Source of the DNA: Balneola sp. EhC07
GTDB taxonomy: Bacteria; Bacteroidota; Rhodothermia; Balneolales; Balneolaceae
Direction: 5' to 3'
Assembly: GCF_001650905.1 (NCBI RefSeq)
Contig: NZ_LXYG01000015.1
Coordinates: 132,724-196,723, forward strand
Length of the DNA: 64,000 nucleotides
Every line of letters starts with the position of its first letter. The stretch's first letter is position 1. The notes below the pieces were generated by a model that saw only the letters and a list, made by a program, of their open reading frames with translations, was not told where the DNA came from and searched no databases. Shown here piece after piece: positions 27,881 through 35,892 of the stretch. The translations under genes were made by a program, and so were the position numbers.

Positions 27881-27937
27881 GTTTCTCCATCCCAAGCTCT
27901 TGCTTGGGATTATTAGAAGGGAGCTCCTGCTCCCAAT
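27881..27937. repeat. Paired-hairpin repeat, copy A
   Basis: Two adjacent hairpins: CCCAAGC-TCTT-GCTTGGG (27891-27908) and GGGAGC-TCCT-GCTCCC (27919-27934), joined by about ten bases and preceded by TTTCTCCAT. Copy B lies exactly 510 bases downstream in the same orientation. Confidence 0.85.
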
Positions 27938-27953
27938 ACTTTTTTTGATTACT

Positions 27954-28400
27954 CTATGGATTCTGAAAGTAGTCTAATACTATCTTGTCCTCCGTCAAAA
28001 TATGATCAGTAAGGTGAAAGACTTCATCGATCCATTCATGTTCAAGTGATTCTTCACGATCTAAGAATCTCCCAAGCAATTCAACATTTGACCAAGGGGA
28101 GTTTTCTTTATTTACCATTCCTATTTGAAAGTTATCGTGATCCATTCTTATTTCAAATGGGAATGCAAATCTATGTTCAGGAATTTCATTGATTCCTCAA
28201 TCACCTAAACTAATAACCCCAAAGGCAAATTTATCATCATGATTCTCTGTGAATTTAATGTAATAAACGGAATGGGCATTTCCGTTACTGTAAACAAATC
28301 GAGTTAATGTAGTAGATTTATGCCCAAAACATTCACATTTATTTTTGACTGGTTTACTGAATTCTATTTCAATCACATTTCTTAATTTTAGTTTTTCCAT
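27954..28400 (-). pseudogene. Unknown gene interrupted by an in-frame TGA
   Basis: The minus-strand frame runs from ATG at 28400 for 67 codons, meets TGA at 28197-28199, and continues open in the same frame for 81 more codons to the stop at 27954. The downstream part (GINEIPEHRFAFPFEIRMDH, then MVNKENSPWSNVELLGRFL) looks like coding sequence and belongs with the upstream part (MEKLKLRNVIEIEFSKPVKN). A single substitution, for example TGG to TGA, would explain it. I recognise no family; the intact product would be about 148 residues, soluble and acidic. The start codon lies inside copy B of the paired-hairpin repeat, and copy A is 17 bases past the stop. Readthrough or recoding is possible but has no support. 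Confidence 0.6.
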
Positions 28401-28447
28401 CCCAAGTTCTTGCTTGGGATGGCAATAAAGGAGCTCCTGCTCCCAAT
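28391..28447. repeat. Paired-hairpin repeat, copy B
   Basis: Same layout as copy A: CCCAAGT-TCTT-GCTTGGG (28401-28418) and GGAGC-TCCT-GCTCC (28430-28443). The one stem change (C to T opposite G) keeps pairing as G-U in the transcript, which suggests the fold matters. It overlaps the start of the interrupted gene. Confidence 0.85.
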
Positions 28448-28587
28448 AAATAACGTTTAATATTGTACGGAATTGATCTGATCATTTCTAATCACATTCG
28501 GAAAGTAATCGTTTAAAAAAAGTAATTGATTTAATGAAAGTCTGGATTCCGGAGCAGCAAGCTGTTTACTTTATAAATCCTAAGTTT

Positions 28588-29616
28588 CTAATTTTTGCCC
28601 AATATTTTAATAATTCGACCATATACAATATCCGCTAAATTCCAGTTGTATAACTTGGGATCAGTTGTGCTTGTAAACTGAATAACCACTGCATCAATAT
28701 CTTCGTCGTATTCGGCAATACTCTGATAACCGGGAACCCATCCTTTGTGATCATATTGATAAATTGAAGAGTAGATTTCCTGTTCTCCTTCTTCAAATAA
28801 TGTCCCATTATTCAATGCACGCAGAAAGATCCCGACATCTTCAGCGGTGGCCAGCATACCATGCTCGTCTTCTTTTAAATCAAAAGGATGTCCAACGTGA
28901 TATCCGCTCATCACGCTGTCAATATTTACTTCATCTAGTGATGCGAAAGTATTGTTAAGATTCAGCGGTGTCAGAACTTCTTTCTGAATGAACTGAAAGG
29001 TCTCATAACCCAGAATATTTTCCATGATCTTATTGAGCAACAGATAATTAGTATTGCAATATTCGTAGTCTTCATCGGGTTCAAAGTTAGCCGGTTTGTC
29101 CAGAATCAGTGCAAGACTTTCTTCGTAGGTTTGTGTTGGAGCAGCCCAAAAATTCGGGGCATCTGTAAAATTGGGAATACCGCTTCGATGCTTTACCATC
29201 ATTCTCAAAGTGATTGTACTTGCATTTTCGATCCTTCCATCAAGTTCGGGTAGGTAATCAGCAAGAGTTTCATCGAGATCCAAACGACCGTCATTGACCA
29301 GTTTAGTAACAGAAACCGCAGTGTAGAGCTTGCTGATACTGGCGATCTTGAATAAAGCTTTAGGATTGGCGGGTATTCTATTTTCCTTATTGTGAAAGCC
29401 CGCTGCATAAAAAGCGGGAGGTTTGCCCCCCTCATCTACATAAACTATTATTCCATCAAAACCATGTTCGATCGCTTCATTTGCTTGATCCTGAACCGAG
29501 TCGGGCAGAGGTAATATCCACGCCCACACTAAAAGCCAGGGCACAAAGAATAAGGAAGTTATAGTGCCAACCAGCAATACTATTCTGAGTACAAGTTTTT
29601 TGGGTTTCTTTTTCAT
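28588..29616 (-). CDS. Serine hydrolase of the beta-lactamase class C / PBP-like family
   Basis: The protein has 342 residues. An N-terminal membrane helix (about residues 8-30, then VWAWILPLPDS) anchors or exports it. The nucleophile motif SxxK is SISK in ALFKIASISKLYTAV, and the YxN motif is YCN in DEDYEYCNTNYLLLNKI. A third HxG-like element is expected in the C-terminal half (MLATAEDVGIFLRAL precedes it) but I could not place it with certainty. Probable roles are periplasmic D-aminopeptidase, esterase or muropeptide processing, not necessarily drug resistance. It starts 26 bases after the YdeI-like gene on the minus strand. Confidence 0.9.
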   Translation of the reverse strand: MKKKPKKLVLRIVLLVGTITSLFFVPWLLVWAWILPLPDSVQDQANEAIEHGFDGIIVYVDEGGKPPAFYAAGFHNKENRIPANPKALFKIASISKLYTAVSVTKLVNDGRLDLDETLADYLPELDGRIENASTITLRMMVKHRSGIPNFTDAPNFWAAPTQTYEESLALILDKPANFEPDEDYEYCNTNYLLLNKIMENILGYETFQFIQKEVLTPLNLNNTFASLDEVNIDSVMSGYHVGHPFDLKEDEHGMLATAEDVGIFLRALNNGTLFEEGEQEIYSSIYQYDHKGWVPGYQSIAEYDEDIDAVVIQFTSTTDPKLYNWNLADIVYGRIIKILGKN

Positions 29617-29642
29617 GTGATTTCAGGGCTTTTATCTTTTTG

Positions 29643-30218
29643 TTACCGGAATTGTTTTGGCTTCATGTTTTGACCGGCATCTTCTACGATCTGTTGAATT
29701 CTTTTTTGCCTTGTCTCATCTCTTTTAGCAGAAACTATCCAGTACAAGAGTTGTTTTTTAACAGATTTACTCAGGCTGTTAAAGTATTCCATTGAGCCAT
29801 TATACTTTTCAAATGCTGATTTCAGATCCTCAGGAATTACAAGTGCTTCAACTTCATCTAAAATTGTCCAGGAGCCGTTTTCTTTTGCGACTTCAATAGT
29901 TTTGTAACCTGCTTCTTTCATAAGTCCCAGATCCATTAAAGTTTTAACTTTATCCTTATTGATCTTAGACCAATTACTTTTTGATTTTCGCTTACAGAAA
30001 TACTGTCTGTATTTTTCATTATCTATGGCTTTTTTGGTGCTGTCTATCCAGCCAAAACAAAGCGCTTCATCTACTGATTCACTCCAGCTTAAATTATAGT
30101 TCGGAGATTTTTTCTTATAAAAGATAAGCCAAACAGCTTCTTTTTTATTGTGATTCAATTCGAGCCAATCTCTCCAATCCTTTTTGTCATTAGGACAAAA
30201 CTCTTCAACATCTTTCAT
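29643..30218 (-). CDS. YdeI/OmpD-associated family protein
   Basis: The protein has 191 residues. WRDWLELNHNKKEAVWLIFY at the N-terminus, then VDEALCFGWIDSTKKAID and FCKRKSKSNWSKIN, are typical of YdeI-like proteins. The C-terminus (YFNSLSKSVKKQLLYWIVSA, KRDETRQKRI) is the omega-like helical domain of the family. It has no signal peptide. The biochemical role of the family is unsettled. Confidence 0.88.
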   Translation of the reverse strand: MKDVEEFCPNDKKDWRDWLELNHNKKEAVWLIFYKKKSPNYNLSWSESVDEALCFGWIDSTKKAIDNEKYRQYFCKRKSKSNWSKINKDKVKTLMDLGLMKEAGYKTIEVAKENGSWTILDEVEALVIPEDLKSAFEKYNGSMEYFNSLSKSVKKQLLYWIVSAKRDETRQKRIQQIVEDAGQNMKPKQFR

Positions 30219-30364
30219 ACTGTGTTTCGCATTTTCGCTAAGGATACTCCAATACCCAATAATTGTTACTAATATTTTAAGGGTTTGATCTGATCTTGTC
30301 TAGTTAGAACCGAAAAGTAAATCTGAATTAACAGGAATTGTAGTATGGAGTTTAGAAGAATCCT

Positions 30365-31339
30365 CTATTTCAAGATCTGATCCATCACCCAGGCAGTATG
30401 AGTAGCTGAATTTCCGGAAGAAGGGTGCAAAAAGTCCCTGTCCATCAACGCTCTTTTCATATTTTCAATATGATAAAACTGAATGTGTTCGGGATGTTCT
30501 ATAAAGACTTTCTCTTGTTTGGTTTCGCTATCTAGTTCAATAGCTTCGTTCTTAAAAACAGAAAATCGGATCGTTCCTTTACTGCCGATGATCTCAACTT
30601 CATCTTCATAACGATAACTTCCAAAATTCCAGCTTCCCGATCCGGTGATTCCATTTTCGTAAATCCACGAACCCGTAACCGCATCTTTAGCAGTGTATAA
30701 ACCGAGTTGATTGGTGCTTATTCCTTCAGTTGTTCGAACAGAACCGAAATAGTAACTGAACAGATCTAGTCCATGGCAAGCCAGATCATCGAAATAACCG
30801 GCTTTGGCTATTTTGGCATCGGTGCGCCAATTATAAGTGCCAAGAAGATCGATATCCTTTGGAGGACAGGAGTAGTTCCAGTTTATATGCCTGACCTCTC
30901 CGATATACTTTTGATCAAGCCATTCTTTGATTTTAAGAAAACGAGGTAATGACCGGCGATAATAAGCTACAAACAAAGGGATTTTTTCGATTTCGAAAGC
31001 CAGTGTAATCTCTTTGCATTCCTCATAGCTTGGTGCCATTGGTTTTTCAATACAGCACAGTTTTCCGGCTTTTGCAACTTTGAGCGCATATTCTAAATGG
31101 GAGTCGGGAGGAGTTGCGATATAAACAGCATCAACGTCGTCATCATTGATCAATAGATCAGCATCGGTGTAATGCTTTTTAACTTTATGACGCTCAGCGT
31201 AATCTTTCACTTTTTCTTCATCACGCCTCATTACAGCGATTAGCTCAAAGCCATCAACTTTTTGGTATGCCGGACCACTTTTAACTTCTGTTACATTACC
31301 GCAGCCAATAATTCCCCAACGTATAGTTTCCGAATTCAT
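30365..31339 (-). CDS. Gfo/Idh/MocA family NAD(P)-dependent oxidoreductase
   Basis: The protein has 324 residues. The N-terminal Rossmann fold begins IRWGIIGCGNVTEVKSGPAY. The family motif CIEKPMAPSYEECKEI contains the conserved EKP lysine, and the region GYFDDLACHGLDLFSYYFG supplies the catalytic His. The C-terminal beta-sheet domain (EVEIIGSKGTIRFSVF) is standard. It likely oxidises or reduces a sugar or sugar-like substrate, which cannot be named. The gene stands apart from its neighbours. Confidence 0.93.
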   Translation of the reverse strand: MNSETIRWGIIGCGNVTEVKSGPAYQKVDGFELIAVMRRDEEKVKDYAERHKVKKHYTDADLLINDDDVDAVYIATPPDSHLEYALKVAKAGKLCCIEKPMAPSYEECKEITLAFEIEKIPLFVAYYRRSLPRFLKIKEWLDQKYIGEVRHINWNYSCPPKDIDLLGTYNWRTDAKIAKAGYFDDLACHGLDLFSYYFGSVRTTEGISTNQLGLYTAKDAVTGSWIYENGITGSGSWNFGSYRYEDEVEIIGSKGTIRFSVFKNEAIELDSETKQEKVFIEHPEHIQFYHIENMKRALMDRDFLHPSSGNSATHTAWVMDQILK

Positions 31340-31361
31340 TTGGTAAAATTATCCTTATGCT

Positions 31362-31413
31362 TCTCCTAAGTAGGCGAGAACAAGCAATTACTTATAACCA
31401 TTGTTGTACTTTC
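31362..31413 (-). repeat. Truncated cassette-site (attC-like) element
   Basis: On the minus strand this reads TACAACAATGGTTATAAGTA followed by ATTGCTTGTTCTCGCCTACT. It matches the left half of the complete element at 35757-35885 (TTCTCGCCTACTTA shared exactly). It begins seven bases after the stop of the DUF6090-like gene and lacks the right half. Confidence 0.55.
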
Positions 31414-31419
31414 GTTATT

Positions 31420-32151
31420 TTATTGGCAGTTTTTGAGTTCAATACAATCAATTCTATCCAGAATATCAGTATAAATCGTCTTAAGATTATTAATTCCTTC
31501 ATAGAATACCATATTACCTTGTGACCAATATTTTAAAAGTTCAATTATGTTTGAATCATTCTCTATTTCATTAAAATCCATAAAAGTCTCGTAATATGTA
31601 CTATCAGATTCTTTAATGAGAACACTATTTCTATATGGAATAAAAGCAGCTTCGTGAGAAACAGCAATATTCCTCCAATTTTCTAATTGTTTATCACTGA
31701 AATTTGAAAAAGATTCCGCTTGATTTAATAAGTCTCGTAATTTCAAATCAGTTATATTATTTAATGTTCCGGTAGAAACTAGTTCATTATATGTGTCAGT
31801 TTTTAACTGCCAAGGATGGATATAATTAGGTCTGGCTATAATTTTTGAAGAATCTTGAGAATTGTTTTCAATTTTATTAATTAAAGCATTTAATTCTTTT
31901 GATAGATGTAAATATAATTCCTTATTTGATTCTATTTGCTGGATATTCCATGTTGCTTCTTCTTTTAAGCGAATTAAATATTGAACTTCCAATGCAGTCT
32001 TTTTCTGATCTTCATTCCAATTGTTAATTTGCAGGGCTATCAGAATTCCAATAACAACAAGGAAGATTTCTCCAACTGCATAAATAAGATACTTACTGAA
32101 TTTGTTTTCAGTCAGCATCTTTTGTCTAATTTTTCTAAAGAATTTTATCAT
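31420..32151 (-). CDS. DUF6090-like membrane protein
   Basis: The protein has 243 residues. It begins MIKFFRKIRQKMLTENKFSK and has one membrane helix (about residues 25-43, YAVGEIFLVVIGILIALQIN) followed by NWNEDQKK. This N-terminus is the hallmark of the DUF6090 family seen in many copies across Bacteroidota. The remaining 190 residues are helical and probably periplasmic. Function unknown. It is flanked by GTTGTGC about 30 bases upstream of the start and the truncated attC-like element downstream, so it looks like a mobile-cassette gene. Confidence 0.8.
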   Translation of the reverse strand: MIKFFRKIRQKMLTENKFSKYLIYAVGEIFLVVIGILIALQINNWNEDQKKTALEVQYLIRLKEEATWNIQQIESNKELYLHLSKELNALINKIENNSQDSSKIIARPNYIHPWQLKTDTYNELVSTGTLNNITDLKLRDLLNQAESFSNFSDKQLENWRNIAVSHEAAFIPYRNSVLIKESDSTYYETFMDFNEIENDSNIIELLKYWSQGNMVFYEGINNLKTIYTDILDRIDCIELKNCQ

Positions 32152-32276
32152 TGGTTATCGGTTAGTCATAATGAAGCACAACAAAGGCATTATACCCACT
32201 CTTTTTATGTAATTTTTAAAATAGTGGAGCTAATATGGATAAATGCAATTCAATTACCAAGACCGAATCAATTAGC

Positions 32277-32309
32277 ATCGGTCGGACGGCTTAGAGCCGT
32301 CTGACCGAT
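32277..32309. repeat. Long near-perfect inverted repeat
   Basis: A 15-base arm starting ATCGGTCGGACGG and a 15-base arm ending GTCTGACCGAT are separated by TAG, with one G-U-compatible mismatch. There is no T-run on either side. It lies in a 256-base gap upstream of the DUF6090-like gene and downstream of the DUF at 32408; the rest of the gap holds nothing recognisable. It may be a REP-like element. Confidence 0.7.
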
Positions 32310-32407
32310 AAGTAGTAAAATGTCATTGCTTCCAAAAAGTAGGGGAGTACTTTGGAACGTCCAATACTGATCGTGAAAGAAATCAACTCAATGTTGAATC
32401 ACGTTTT

Positions 32408-32863
32408 TTATTGGGTAAGTTCCTTATTCCTAGTTTTAAAATAAACGTAAAAACTCAAAATGATTGCTAATGAAGAAACAATCGTCATCACAGTTCCCGG
32501 TACGAAATTCACAAACCCACCCAGATCCATAAAAAGGAAATAACCTAAATCTGCAAGTCCGCCGGTAATAGCTGCAAGGAAAATTGCATTTCGGTTTCCT
32601 TTCCACACAAAGAATGCTGCAATGAAAGTCACGATCCCAATCCAAAAAAGGTTGAATCCGTGTTGTCCAATTATTGCTCCTGATGCTTCTGAATATTCCA
32701 TCTGTACAAGACTTGGTTCAACTGCATCTGCAATACCTGCCACAGAGGAAGAAATATCATTAGTTAAAACTCCTTTCATGGTCATTATTCCGGCTAATAT
32801 GTGAACAATGCCCCAGATGATCCACAAGATTGAAGAGGCCTTTAGCAGTATAGAAGTTTTCAT
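32408..32863 (-). CDS. Four-TM hypothetical membrane protein
   Basis: The protein has 151 residues with four probable membrane helices (about 8-28, 67-85, 92-110, 118-140). No charged catalytic residues are conserved in an obvious pattern. It lies 19 bases downstream of the DoxX-like gene on the same strand, so the two are likely co-transcribed. I recognise no named family. Confidence 0.7.
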   Translation of the reverse strand: MKTSILLKASSILWIIWGIVHILAGIMTMKGVLTNDISSSVAGIADAVEPSLVQMEYSEASGAIIGQHGFNLFWIGIVTFIAAFFVWKGNRNAIFLAAITGGLADLGYFLFMDLGGFVNFVPGTVMTIVSSLAIILSFYVYFKTRNKELTQ

Positions 32864-32882
32864 TTTGTTTGTGATTTATAAC

Positions 32883-33260
32883 TTATGAAATAGGAATTAT
32901 GATGAGTCTGCCTACGGCTACAAATAGTGCAAGAAGCAATAGCGGTATGTTTTTCTTGATTGCATCATATTCCTTTCGTTGAATATGCAAACCCATGGCG
33001 CCCAGCATGGTCATGACAAGACCGATTGCTGCAACAGGTGTTAGTATCGGTAGCACATCAATCGCCATAGGCAATACGATACCAACGGCACCTAAAAATT
33101 CTAATAATCCTATTAGCTTGAATCCGGGTGTCGAAACGACATCTACCCAGTCACCCATTTTGGGCTTTAGTTCTTCTTTCGATTTAGCCAGTTTCATCAG
33201 GCCGGCCATGAGAAACATAGCAGCCAATAGTCCTTGAACAATCCAAAGTGCTGTATTCAT
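32883..33260 (-). CDS. DoxX-like family membrane protein
   Basis: The protein has 125 residues with four membrane helices. LWIVQGLLAAMFLMAGLMKL at the N-terminus and LEFLGAVGIVLPMAIDVLP in the middle are the DoxX-like pattern. The family is associated with oxidoreductase complexes and oxidative-stress functions, but many members are uncharacterised. It is downstream of the Crp-like regulator gene on the same strand, with a 120-base gap. Confidence 0.85.
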   Translation of the reverse strand: MNTALWIVQGLLAAMFLMAGLMKLAKSKEELKPKMGDWVDVVSTPGFKLIGLLEFLGAVGIVLPMAIDVLPILTPVAAIGLVMTMLGAMGLHIQRKEYDAIKKNIPLLLLALFVAVGRLIIIPIS

Positions 33261-33380
33261 ATTTTCTATTTTTTTTGATTGATTAATATCATTGATCGTT
33301 TTGTTTAACTAGAAACAAATGTCAGGCATAGAGCAACCAATGTCATTAATGTACATTAAGAAATAAAAGAGGTGTACGAG

Positions 33381-33854
33381 TTACTTTTTGAGCGCTCTTG
33401 TTCTTTTAGCAGCGGAAAGTGCTTCAGGGGTTATACCCAAGTAGGAGGCAATCAGTTTTTGCGGAACTCGTTGTACGATATCCGGGTAGGTTTCGATAAA
33501 ATGTTCGTAGCGCTCGATTGCTGAAGCACTCATTAACATAATTATTCGTTTTTGAAGTACGCCAAATCGTTTAATTATTTTTTTCGATTCTGTATCGTTG
33601 ATGGATAGGTCATTCTTATCATTTAGAATGACGACCGAATCCTCTAAAGCATCAATAAACAATTCACAGGGTTTTTCCGGAGGAAGGCTATCTGCTACGA
33701 TCCAATTTTCAGGAGCAAACATATAAATATGTTCTTTTCCTTTTTCGTCGATGGAATAACTACGCAACAACCCGGATTCAACTTGATAAACCTTAGTGTT
33801 TAAGTCACCTTTTCTTTGTAGAATTTGTCCTTTTTTTACTTCAATTTTATTCAA
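33381..33854 (-). CDS. Crp/Fnr-family regulator, short N-terminus
   Basis: The protein has 157 residues. The cNMP-binding-like beta-roll is recognisable (VKKGQILQRKGDLNTKVYQV; GLLRSYSIDEKGKEHIYMF). The C-terminal HTH has RVPQKLIASYLGITPEALSA, typical of Bacteroidota Crp-like regulators. Most such proteins have about 190 residues; here roughly 30 N-terminal residues are absent. An in-frame TAA lies at 33870-33872 and the only start is TTG at 33852-33854. It could be a naturally short or decaying gene. It may control the DoxX-like and four-TM genes downstream. Confidence 0.8.
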   Translation of the reverse strand: MNKIEVKKGQILQRKGDLNTKVYQVESGLLRSYSIDEKGKEHIYMFAPENWIVADSLPPEKPCELFIDALEDSVVILNDKNDLSINDTESKKIIKRFGVLQKRIIMLMSASAIERYEHFIETYPDIVQRVPQKLIASYLGITPEALSAAKRTRALKK

Positions 33855-34031
33855 GTTCTCGGGATAGTTTTAATATGCTTCAAGGGTGAATGGAGTTTAT
33901 GTGGCGACCGAATGGGAGAGATTGACATGTTAAGTACTTGGTATGACTTCGTTAGCTTTTGTACTCTTATATTTGCTTTTCGATATCAATCAAAATTCCG
34001 ATAACAACAAGTCCTATTATTAATTTAATAG

Positions 34032-34568
34032 CTATTCCTTATTCCATTCATCAATCCATTCGCTGCCATAAATTTTAGCGACTACTATAAGTTTGTTTTT
34101 ATAAACCCAACTCCAAATTTCTGGAAAACCCTGGATCTTAATTCTCCATTCGGTTTGATTAAAGTTAGGTTGTCCAAAAAGAAGGGTAGCAGCCTTTTTA
34201 GCTTGCTCTTCGTTTTGATAATTTATGATTATCTCGTAGAGTGGTTTGTTTTGTTCATTATCAAAGTAATAAACCACGGTTGGTATTTCAGGAATTGTAG
34301 TTTTTTGCGAGTATACAAGTCTAAAATCAGTATCGTTCTTAGTTTCTAATACCAGATCGCTTCCAATTACATTCTTGAAATCGGCCAAATTCATTCCAAA
34401 GTATATTTCCGAATTTATTTCGGACGGTAATACATTAAGAGCATTACTGGTTTTGTTTTGAGCCATACCTGAGGTATTACATAAAAATAATGAGATGAAC
34501 AGAAGACATGTGATAGTATTATATTTTTTCTTCATTTTTTGGATGTTAAAATTAAGATTAATGAACAT
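34032..34568 (-). CDS. Small secreted protein of unknown family
   Basis: The protein has 178 residues. The first Met gives MFINLNFNIQKMKKKYNTIT; an internal ATG at residue 12 (MKKKYNTITCLLFISLFLCN) gives a cleaner signal peptide with TSGMAQ at its end. The mature part contains IYFGMNLADFKNVIGSDLVL. No family recognised. Its neighbours are a cyclase-like gene upstream and a Crp-like gene downstream on the same strand. Confidence 0.65.
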   Translation of the reverse strand: MFINLNFNIQKMKKKYNTITCLLFISLFLCNTSGMAQNKTSNALNVLPSEINSEIYFGMNLADFKNVIGSDLVLETKNDTDFRLVYSQKTTIPEIPTVVYYFDNEQNKPLYEIIINYQNEEQAKKAATLLFGQPNFNQTEWRIKIQGFPEIWSWVYKNKLIVVAKIYGSEWIDEWNKE

Positions 34569-34589
34569 AATTGTTTCTTTTCGTTCTGT

Positions 34590-35708
34590 TTACATATTGT
34601 AAGTGATTGTCGGCTTCTTTTCTAAAGTTACGCTAAACAGTTCTTCTTTCTTATTTCTTCCTTTCAGTTCTATCTCTCCTTGAGAGAAATATTGATAGTT
34701 AGTATGGGGTAATAATTCTTTAATTGCTCCTGAGATCAGTAAGTCAGATTCTAATTCCTTACATAGACTTTGGATTCTAGCGGTCGTATTTAAGACATCC
34801 CCGGTAAATACGATTTCCTTTTTTAAGGCTCCAATTTCTCCAATAGTGACTTCACCAAAATGAATCCCTGCTTTGAAACCAATTTCAAAGCCAAATTCAT
34901 GAAATAAAACTTCTTTTTGTTCATTGAGATGATCTTGTATGTCAAAGAAGCATTTGATGCAGTTTGCCTGGTTAGTTCCCTTGCCGGGTTTCCATGAAAT
35001 CACGATTTCATCTCCTATGTACTGGTAGACTTCACCGAATGAATTGATGATGGGGTCTGACATAATATTGTAATAGGTGTCCAGTAACTTGAAGTATCTT
35101 ATGTGTCCTAGAGTTTCGGCTATGGTAGTCGAAGATTTCATATCCAGGAACATAAAAATCCGCTTTTCAATTTTGGGTTGATGATATTTACCGGAAAAAA
35201 AATTTAACAGCACCTGATGTCCTAAGTTTTCACTTATAGCTGAATATATCAAACTAACCATAAGCTTTACAGACAAATGAAATAAGGTGATAAGGAAAGA
35301 AATACTTATCAGGAATCTGTACAATTGTTGCCAAGTATCAATTTCCAGCAAACTTGTGCCTGTTTCGAGCGTAAATGCGACAGGATATAAGATGACTATA
35401 ACAGTAAGAAATAAGCTAAGGTAGATTAAGAATTTGTAAAAAAACTTGGCACTCAATGTTCGGTTCGAGAATCTCTTTTCTAAATAAACCACTTCCAGAG
35501 TTCCTACAATAAGCCCAACCACGACATTTGCCAGGCTAGCAAAAATCAGCACCGGGAAGGTGAATGTAATATCAGTATCTGGATTGAGATTTTGGTTACG
35601 CGTTGCATCGAACACCGTTATATCAATAATCCATCCAATCAATAACCAGATAATCGCAAAGGGGATGATCCTTGAAATGTTCCTTTTCGCTTTTGGGGAT
35701 ATTCTCAC
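34590..35708 (-). CDS. Membrane-bound class III adenylate/guanylate cyclase
   Basis: The protein has 372 residues. Four or five membrane helices occupy the N-terminal 160 residues. The cyclase homology domain follows, with metal-binding Asp in FMFLDMKSSTTIAETLGHIR and the second Asp in YQYIGDEIVISW, and the transition-state Asn/Arg in GDVLNTTARIQ. These suggest an active cyclase making cAMP or cGMP; base preference cannot be judged by eye. A Crp-like regulator gene is nearby, which is suggestive only. An attC-like element lies directly upstream. Confidence 0.9.
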   Translation of the reverse strand: MRISPKAKRNISRIIPFAIIWLLIGWIIDITVFDATRNQNLNPDTDITFTFPVLIFASLANVVVGLIVGTLEVVYLEKRFSNRTLSAKFFYKFLIYLSLFLTVIVILYPVAFTLETGTSLLEIDTWQQLYRFLISISFLITLFHLSVKLMVSLIYSAISENLGHQVLLNFFSGKYHQPKIEKRIFMFLDMKSSTTIAETLGHIRYFKLLDTYYNIMSDPIINSFGEVYQYIGDEIVISWKPGKGTNQANCIKCFFDIQDHLNEQKEVLFHEFGFEIGFKAGIHFGEVTIGEIGALKKEIVFTGDVLNTTARIQSLCKELESDLLISGAIKELLPHTNYQYFSQGEIELKGRNKKEELFSVTLEKKPTITYNM

Positions 35709-35756
35709 ATTAAGTTGACGATGTTAGGTAAATACGAATGATGATTTATAATCTTC

Positions 35757-35885
35757 AACGGTTTTGTGTATGATTAGTGGCGGGGTTTAAGCAACTAATT
35801 TAGCAAATAAAAACCGAATAGAAAATCCGCGAGGATTTTCGTAAGTAGGCGAGAACCAGCCATTAATTATACACGGTGTTGTGCA
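35757..35885 (-). repeat. Complete attC-like cassette recombination site
   Basis: Imperfect inverted ends are CAACACCGTGTATAATTAATGG on the minus strand (split: CAACACCGTG and TATAATTAATGG) and the complement of CAACGGTTTTGTGTATGATT on the other side. In the centre is an exact hairpin GAAAATCC-GCGA-GGATTTTC (35821-35840). The right end carries GTTGAAG on the minus strand, near the GTTRRRY cassette-site consensus. It sits eight bases after the stop of the 159-residue lipoprotein gene. Confidence 0.6.
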
Positions 35886-35892
35886 TAGTTTT

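Noticed and set aside
28197..28199. TGA as selenocysteine or programmed readthrough
   Set aside because: No SECIS-like stem was seen just after it and the context (LGD before, GINE after) does not resemble selenoprotein motifs. A nonsense mutation is simpler.
35757..35885. A plain terminator or IS end
   Set aside because: The inner hairpin has no T-run and there is no transposase; the ends and position fit a cassette recombination site better.
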